Positions 57,043-64,000 of a DNA stretch of 64,000 bases are shown here, in pieces (positions within the stretch are counted from its first letter, which is position 1; each line of letters starts with the position of its first letter). Origin of the DNA: Clavelina lepadiformis. Its lineage: Eukaryota > Chordata > Ascidiacea > Aplousobranchia > Clavelinidae. Position numbers and translations under genes: made by a program. The stretch lies in the NCBI RefSeq assembly GCF_947623445.1, contig NC_135246.1, positions 17,715,856 through 17,779,855 of the forward strand, given 5' to 3'. The notes beneath the pieces are model-generated. The model worked only from the letters and a program-made list of their open reading frames with translations. It ran no database searches and was not told where the DNA came from.

Positions 57043-58266
57043 TCCACACGATCAAGTTCTCATCAAAAACTGCTTGGTTATATACTTTTCAGTTTGGCGT
57101 ATAGGCTTAGTTCAATAAAAGAAGATGAAATGTTTGTTTGAGTTAGTATCCGACTTGTGCCAGCATTTAAGTGAAATCTGGCATTACTTTGGGATATTTT
57201 CAAAATTTACGATTATAATAAAGAGCGTAACTATGTCAGTTGTATGGTGAAACAGCCTTTGTTTTACCCGGTATATCGTTTTTATCAAATTGTTCCTGAT
57301 TACTAGGCTTATCTTATTCCAGAATTTAATGGTCTATTTTCAGCTGCCATCTCGTTCATAATTCATCTACATTGCCTCTACTTTGATTGATCACAGATGA
57401 GTACCAAAACATGAATTATGACATGCATGGCGGCTTTCAAAGTGGAAAAACCTTCGTATGGAATGTTCACCATTGGCCCCATGTCTTCTGCACATTGTGG
57501 TGAGCTTGTAATTCATTACCGGTACATTGTGCAAGTTGTACTGAACCAACGAAAACTTGTATGTGTGAACATTGTTTGGGGTCGTATCGGCCCATCCCTA
57601 GTAAACATTGTTTGAAATAAACATGAAGGTTTACAAATCATTGTTTACCCAACTTTTACACAGTTTCTTGTCAAAAAATACAACTACTCTTGCAAACATA
57701 TATGCTTGGCTTTGTCAATGACAGATTTTTGCAGGCTTTTCGTCTTTATAACTTCAACATATTTTACTTTCTGCACTGGTATATTTGTGCACATGAGTCA
57801 AGGAAATGTTTTTTTGGTGCTAAAATAACATTTTTTGTCTTGTAAACATGCGTAGCTTAAATAGATGTGTTTGAAATTGATGTATAGATATTTTGAAAAA
57901 ATTGAATAAGTAAGTTGGTAATCTAAAAAGAAACAAAATATTATATTGCCACTATGGATAGAATTGTTTTTGTTTATTTAATTTTATACTTAATTAGATT
58001 TAATAGAGTACTTAGGTAGTCTATATACATACTTAAGTTTACACTTCTTAAATCACGTTTGGATTGCAATTTTTTAAGTGCATAGAATTTAATTGTATTC
58101 TAACCCCACGGTTCTATGATTGTTCTTTTGTAAATCTATTATTGTTGTTTTGTATAGTCTATTTATGAATGCTTGATATGAATTGACTATCATGCATGGT
58201 AGTTATTCTCATTATTGAAGCAGGGAAATTAAATCATATTGCTTGTTGGTGAGTGTATGAATTAGT
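57043..58266. other. AT-rich intergenic DNA with a hAT end remnant
   Basis: No gene recognised. GTCGTATCGGCCCATCCCTA at 57581-57600 matches the end of the remnant at 59731-59836, so both derive from one hAT family; a left end was not found here. Confidence 0.45.
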
Positions 58267-58271
58267 GATTA

Positions 58272-58580
58272 TGTTATGAGGTTATGTAGTAGTAGTTTTA
58301 TATTATTTTGATACTATAGTATAGTGTGTTGGTTTCTTGTTGAGTATTACGTATTGAGGCATATTGGTTTGCCACCATTACTACTATTTGCTCATTGGAC
58401 AAGCTCGAGGTTTTTCTTCAGTCTATAAGTTGGCGGTGGGCAGTAGCCATTGTGTGTAGCAATAGTGTCAGTGTTAACAATAAACTTATAAAGGTTTGTG
58501 ATATCTGCAAGGACATATCTTGCTTGTATCTCACTGCCACCCCGGACTTATGCTCAGAGGCACATTATTAGTACATGTCA
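58272..58580 (+). mobile_element. Probable solo LTR (309 bp)
   Basis: Begins TGTTATGAGG and ends ACATGTCA (TG..CA), flanked by the 5-bp direct repeat GATTA (58267-58271 and 58581-58585). Inside, a TATA-like TATAAG precedes an AATAAA by about 55 bp, the usual order in an LTR. No internal region is present, as expected after recombination between two LTRs. The target repeats are perfect, suggesting a fairly young insertion. A Ty3/gypsy or Bel/Pao origin is possible; the family is not determined. Confidence 0.5.
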
Positions 58581-58585
58581 GATTA

Positions 58586-59730
58586 TGATGAATTTTGAAA
58601 AAATACTTGCACACTCCTTCATCAAATGTATATGCAGGCAAGTGGGTAAATGAATTAGACAAAACTCCGTTCATGTATTTTTCTCAAATATGTTTTAATG
58701 ACAAACTACAGTACTTATTTTTTCCACTTTTTTTAATTTACTTATTTTTATTGTGCAGCTGAGAAAACTATGTGACCTTTTCTTATTGGTAATTTACCTA
58801 ATTGCTAGTTATCCTATGGTAGTTCAGTTTGTCAGGTTTGCTTACCATGCCTTAGTTCTTCCATGTACATTCCAATTCACCGATTGACTGTTGGTTACCT
58901 GTTTAAAGAACTATATATTATTGTATATAAGAGTAAACTTTGAATCTGTCTTGAATCAAAAAGGCTAAAGTTAATTACATTGTAATGGCTTTGATCAGTT
59001 TTTAATAGTTTACTAGTTGATATTTTAACGAAGTGCTTAAAATTGCGATGCAAAAATTGTTTTTAGGTTTTTTAGTAAGATGGTTAGTACAAATATAATG
59101 AAAATGTTCCCATGCACTGTATGAAAGCTAATTTCAGTTAGTGAAGTTATCAAATATTGTAAGTTTACTTTTGTTTTTCTGAAAGAAAGTGCTTGTGGTT
59201 GGATGAACATTTTGCGGTTTTTGAAAACAGAGTGAGATGACATTAATCTCACTTGAAGTATTTACTACTAAATAGACAGGTCAGCATTTCAAAGCTTTAA
59301 TCCATTCTGTGTGATACCACCTAAAATCAACGGTTAGACTGACCTTGACTTAGTTTTATATCTAAAGGGATGATCATTTGTGGTTATGTTTAGTGTTTGA
59401 TGTTAATAATTAGCATTTAATGTTAATTTACCACATAATTATAATTATCAAGAGCACTTCATTAGATGCAGATATAGTGTATATGCACATACAGCTGTAA
59501 TGTTCAACTGGAGTACTGGTTGCTTCAGTTATTGTAAGTTCTTTGGCCATCGCCATGGCCAATCGATAAACAAATCGCTTTCTTTTGAAAAGTAGTGTTT
59601 AAAAAACGATCGAAAAAGCAAAATCGTTAGGAAAACGACCTTCATTGTAAGTACTGCTGACTCTAGTTTAGCATTGTCGGGAAACTAGATCATCATTTTT
59701 TACGAAAGTCAGTAAATTTATAAGTAATAT
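58586..59730. other. AT-rich intergenic DNA
   Basis: No exon, RNA gene or transposon end that I can support. Confidence 0.5.
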
Positions 59731-59836
59731 TGTATTCGGGTTCGCCATTGTTGGTATTCGTGTTCGCCCGAATCTTCCGTAAAGGCGATATTCGGCGAAT
59801 CTATTCGGGTTTGGGTTCGTATCGGCCCATCTCTAG
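59731..59836. mobile_element. hAT end remnant with TTCGGG-rich interior
   Basis: A run of ATTCGGGTTCG/TTCGCCCGAATC-type steps ends in GTATCGGCCCATCTCTAG, a typical subterminal and terminal pattern of a hAT family whose end reads CTAGAGATGGGCCGATAC in the other direction. The opposite end was not located. Confidence 0.5.
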
Positions 59837-60156
59837 TAGTTACTGACCCGTGGTAGTTGTAGGCTAAAATCTAACATGTTATATTTGTTATGTGTATAAT
59901 GCTGCTTATAACTTTTGCAGGCGTAATATTTAATATAGCCTGTGTGGACAAATTAGCTAAAAATCAAATGTTTGAATGTAGGGTCCATAAATATGATCAG
60001 AAAATTATGTTTCAGCACTCTACCGCTACCAGCCATATATTTTTAGGTTCCGTTCAAGTCAAGCCTTTCATAAGCAGCAGGTGTTCAATTACCGGAAATT
60101 GTAGCCAAATAAATTGGGCTGCTTTTAGTAAACCGTCAATTGTTGTTAGTGTAAAC

Positions 60157-60474
60157 CAGGCATGTGCAACCTTTTTCACTGGAGGGCCAAATACAAAATT
60201 TTGAATGACAACGCGAGCCACATGATTTTTTCAGAAAAAATTAGTATCATAAAACGACTTTCCTATGCAGTTTATATAGTTAAGAAATAGATTTAATGTA
60301 GTCCACGACACGAAAATGCGAAAATTTCGAAAATTTCCATTGCTTTGATGTAAACTGCATCAAATAGTGATGGCTAGTATGAACTTCTAACATTTTTCTG
60401 AGCACCACGCGGGCCGCTTGGAACAACCTGGCGGGCCGCACTGCGGCCCGCGGGCCACTGGTTGCACATGTCTG
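60157..60474. mobile_element. hAT MITE (318 bp) with perfect 8-bp target duplication
   Basis: Terminal inverted repeats CAGGCATGTGCAACC and GGTTGCACATGTCTG (one mismatch), with GGGCC-rich subterminal parts, flanked by GTGTAAAC on both sides (60149-60156 and 60475-60482). No coding capacity. Confidence 0.9.
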
Positions 60475-60482
60475 GTGTAAAC

Positions 60483-62218
60483 CATCTACCTTTTTTGTGA
60501 GACCTGTGGGGATATATATTCCCACAACTGGAACAACATCAATAATAATTTAATACAAACTTAGGATTATTCATTTGTGTACATATTAGTATAGAACTTT
60601 TTTGGGTATATGAGAATAACATATTTGTGACTTCTGAATTGAATTTGTGCATGCACTATATTCCATTTCTTCTATGTGCATCACTGGATGAATACCAACT
60701 TTAGTAATTCTCTATACAGTACTAATTATAAGGCATTTTAAGTAAATGGAGGGCGCATACCGGTAGTTTTTTTTATTAATGTTTGGGCAAACTTTGAAGT
60801 TGATGTAATATCGCTGAACTGAACGCATTTGCGTGTTGAGTACTACTTAGGTTTAGATCGTTTCAGTGCACATTACATATTATGTTTGTGATGTCTTAAC
60901 GCAAGACTAAGCATACATATGACATAACAAGCAGATAAGGGGAATGCCTATTGTTGAAGCCACTTTGATTTCATGAAGTCTTATGGTATCAAACCTTCAA
61001 AAGTGACAGCACCATGTCACCGACACTTATCTTTGCTTAAGTGGAGAAAAGGTGCATTTTTAAGCGACAATCCTAGTTGTTATACCTGTTGTCATGTAAT
61101 GTTAAACAAGTGCAAGGTTTAATATGATCTTACTTATTTTTTCAGAATAATAATTAATTATTTGTTAAATGTGTTTTACTTAAAAGTGTAATTTTTTAAT
61201 TCTTACTAATGAGGAAAATTGGAGAAGTCACGTAACATCATCCATCAGCAGAAAAACGAAGACACATATCACTCATCTGTGATTTGAAGCTGTGCTGATT
61301 CTGTCATATATAAAGGTGAGTTATGGAAAAAATATGCATGGTACTGGATTAAATTCGAACTTGTATAAACAGTGACAGCGTACAAACCTTTTGGACACCC
61401 TTAAGGCATCCTAAGAGACTTCAAAATTGTGCATGGTTGGCTGTTATATATGTGGTAATGGTTTTATTAAAGTTTTGTTACCTAATGAACTTTTAAGTTT
61501 TATAAGGAATTGCATTTTCCACCGTCTTTCATTCCATTAAACAAAGAATTTGTTTGCAGTCAACATACTATGCTGAGTGTAAGAATTTACAAAATATTTA
61601 TTGAACAAACGTGCCCAGTTCATTTCTAAATAAATTTTAATCACATTTGCTGATGCAGGAAGTAAGTCAAATGGAGTTAGTGTTGTCAACAGTTAAGCTA
61701 TTTGATAAGCACGACAAAGATTGAGCAAGCTTTAGTCTTTTGTGTGATGGGGTTTTGTGTTGTTTTCAATTTTCACATTGATTGGTGCCACATTAAGGTA
61801 ACCTTATCTTTGAAGCACAATTTGCAAATCGATATCTTATTTTTAGAGAGCAGTTGCACCAGCCTTTGTTGGGTTGCTTTGTTTGCTTTGACAAGAGAGT
61901 CTTGTAACAATTAGCTTTCGATATCATTTCTTCAGACATAGTGCAATAAAAGCTTCCATATATTTTTCCTTTTACGAATGTCCTACTACAGGTCTGTGTA
62001 CGTCCTATTGTCTTTAGTGCACGTGGCACTAACGATAGGAGTAGGAGTTCCTGGACGCGCAAGTTTGTTATGACAACCGATTTAGACACACGGTGGCGCA
62101 TTTGCTTAACAAAAGTGATTTATTCCAGGTAAGGACTAATTTTATGGCCAGTGGTAAATCGTAACAAGAATTCGGAAACTCGTTTGAATTTTGAAAACTT
62201 ACGTGCAGACGATACGTT
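60483..62218. other. AT-rich intergenic DNA
   Basis: No gene that I can support. An open frame of 102 codons on the minus strand (61793-62101) has no recognised domain. A 31-codon ORF on the plus strand (61978-62073) has a signal-peptide-like hydrophobic core but no other support. Confidence 0.45.
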
Positions 62219-63102
62219 TCAATTGTCTTGTAAAACATTGAAGATGGCGAGAATATCTGAATTAAATCGTGTTGGATCTAACGCTATATCAGACAACCAG
62301 TTCTCCAAACGCAAATAATCGCCTACTGTATCTCACACTTACTAAAGCGCAAAGACGTTTTTATTGACTTAATGTGACAGTTCTTACCGCAATGGAAACT
62401 TTTACAGGATCTTTCGTCACGCCATCAATGGATACTCTATATCTAAGCTAACTTGCGCTCGTAGTTGCAATTTTAACTGATTTTTAACTGCCCCTAAACT
62501 CAGCGACAAGCTGGCTACAATATTGCACAAACGTTTCCTTCGCAAAGAACCATGGAAAATTAATTGGCCGTGCTGCTTCAGCACTTGGTATTTTAAAAAT
62601 GTGATAAAATGGAATACCACACCAAGAAAATTATAGGTAAAATTTTTTATATCTATCAAAGTTCTTCGATTCGTAAGTGCAAGTACACACTGTGCAGTGC
62701 GCATAAAATTTCTTTGCCTTGTTCGATTTGCCTAAAAAAACTATGAAGTAATAACTTACACGCAGGCCATGCATTGCCTGTTTCCCGCTTATTTACGTTA
62801 ATTATTACCCACGCCAGGCGATAAATATATTTGCAGCTTGAATTACGTGTAATAACGTCCTTAATGCTATTTACCGTTCTTCCGTTTCGTTGTAGCTCGT
62901 TTGACTTCACAGCATGTGGCAATTCTGCCTTGTGTATAGTTTGATTTACTGTTAACAAACACGTTTTGGTGCCTTCTCACGTTTGGTTAATTTCTTAAAC
63001 AAACTTATTGTACTGCCTATGGTTTCTGACGTAGGACTTACCAACACCAAGCGTCCACCACAGGATCTGTGGGCGTCTCCGTGGCAACGGTGAAGAGATC
63101 AT
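62219..63102 (-). CDS. Tentative three-exon gene, unknown protein of about 118 aa
   Basis: Proposed exons in transcription order: 63102-63042 (ATG; MISSPLPRRRPQILWW...; donor GTAAGT), 62948-62760 (acceptor AACAG, donor GTAAGT) and 62325-62219 (acceptor ACAG, stop TGA). Phases agree and the total is 357 bp. The middle exon is open and mixed in composition with two cysteines; the last encodes DYLRLENWLSDIALDP and FNSDILAIFNVLQDN, which looks helical and protein-like. A further exon may exist near 62395-62440 (minus-strand translation VSIDGVTKDPVKVSIA before GTAAGA), but its phase does not fit simply. A strong donor-like GTAAGT also follows the proposed stop. I recognise no family; the model rests only on splice signals and open frames. 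Confidence 0.25.
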
Positions 63103-64000
63103 TGTGATTGCGATTTACGTGTAAATGCTAAGCGAACGATGACTTTGTAGACATTCAATTCAGAAGAGAATTTTGAATGTCTCACCCGCTATTGACAATG
63201 CACTTTATCTGTTCTTGTGAAAATCTGGTTGCTTCTTGGCGATTGACCGATTAGCTTCATTCTCTCCGGTTGTCTGCTCGTCTTCGATTTGGTCGAGGTT
63301 GTTGTTAAGATCAGCAAATACCGAGAAACATCGGTCGTGTCTACAAAATCCCATTGTGTGCTTCGGTCGTAAAACTTTACAAAGTCTAGAGAGGATATCC
63401 CGGCGTAGCGGGAGCCTCAAGAACAAACTTTTGCTTACTTCATGGTGACCGATTTTACGATCGTATCAGATTGATGGAAAGTTTGACAAATCACCAACGT
63501 TTTTCACAGCTTGAGAAGTTCGAATCAGTTACATGCTCGCACACGCTAAGTGGGTATTACTAACGGAGCTTGTTCTAAGGAGACCGTAACCATAAATCAT
63601 AATAATCTCTATCTGTTTCGTGTTTGGAATGACTTCTGTTTGTTTGTGGTTAGCGATCTGAATGTCGTCTCAGTTTGAATTATTTGAGTTAAGTTGTTAA
63701 TGACAAATTCTGTAGGAGTTAGCAACGTCAAGAAGTAATAGTCGATCGGGTACTTTGTGAGTTTATGGTAGCATCTATCGTGCTTAAGATTTATGTAATC
63801 TGTAATTAACGGAATATAACAACCAGTAGATGCTTTTCGCTTCGAAGTTTAAGGGCATGTCTGAAATAGGGTATATATTTAGTTCGTTGTTTCAATTTTA
63901 ATCAATCTAAAAGGGCACCAGTACTAGTTTTCATTAAGATTTTTGCAACCACTACAACAATTTAAGGTGGCCAGCGAATTGTGTAAAGTTACTATTTGAA
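63103..64000. other. Right end of window, no firm gene
   Basis: A 73-codon open frame on the minus strand at 63205-63426 (acidic, EDEQTTGENEANRS) could be an exon. It lacks an ATG of its own, although ATGAA followed by a GTAAGC donor lies just upstream on that strand at about 63440. Nothing else recognised. Confidence 0.35.

Overview
The window is nuclear DNA of an animal. It is AT-rich, has spliced genes with GT..AG introns of about 90-900 bp, eukaryotic tRNA genes (type II Ser and Leu with a long variable arm, an intron-bearing tRNA-Leu(CAA), no encoded CCA), a LINE fragment, several hAT-type mini-transposons and a probable solo LTR. Compact introns and overall texture suggest an invertebrate, perhaps a tunicate; that last step is a low-confidence impression.

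Layout. 1-1090 is left flank with nothing recognisable. 1091-44062 is a tandem segmental amplification: five copies (first and last partial) of a 6,922-bp unit, separated by four large arrays of an 8-bp repeat based on GTTAGCTA (1,056, 5,096, 4,536 and 2,511 bp). The three full copies (7077-13998, 19095-26016, 30553-37474) have the same length, and only a handful of single-base differences were seen among all five, so the amplification is very recent. Each unit carries, all on the minus strand, four tandem tRNA-Ser genes or pseudogenes, a decapitated tRNA-Leu(CAA) pseudogene, a tRNA-Arg(TCT), the 3' end of another tRNA-Leu fused to a GC-rich LINE reverse-transcriptase fragment, and a decayed tRNA-Leu fragment that runs into the 8-bp array. 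Short tracts of the same 8-bp motif also sit at two other internal junctions of the unit, each time against a damaged tRNA gene. The unit therefore looks like the product of a complex multi-breakpoint rearrangement centred on a tRNA cluster, later amplified.

44063-45490 appears to be the less rearranged parent locus. It holds a tRNA-Leu/tRNA-Arg tandem array with an intact intron-containing tRNA-Leu(CAA), ended by a hAT-type element that cuts a tRNA-Arg.

46400-54400 holds two spliced protein genes on the plus strand. The first (46585-50314, nine exons, 329 aa) is a ureohydrolase of the guanidinobutyrase/agmatinase type in which one metal-binding aspartate is asparagine. The second (about 52257-54245, 231 aa) is an antibiotic-biosynthesis-monooxygenase-like (dimeric alpha/beta barrel) protein. 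A 955-bp hAT-like element lies between them.

54400-64000 is mainly AT-rich non-coding DNA with two short hAT elements carrying perfect 8-bp target duplications, hAT end remnants, a probable solo LTR, and a tentative three-exon gene on the minus strand (62219-63102) that I do not recognise.

The most unusual object is the tRNA-bearing amplicon with its long, nearly pure, self-complementary 8-bp arrays.
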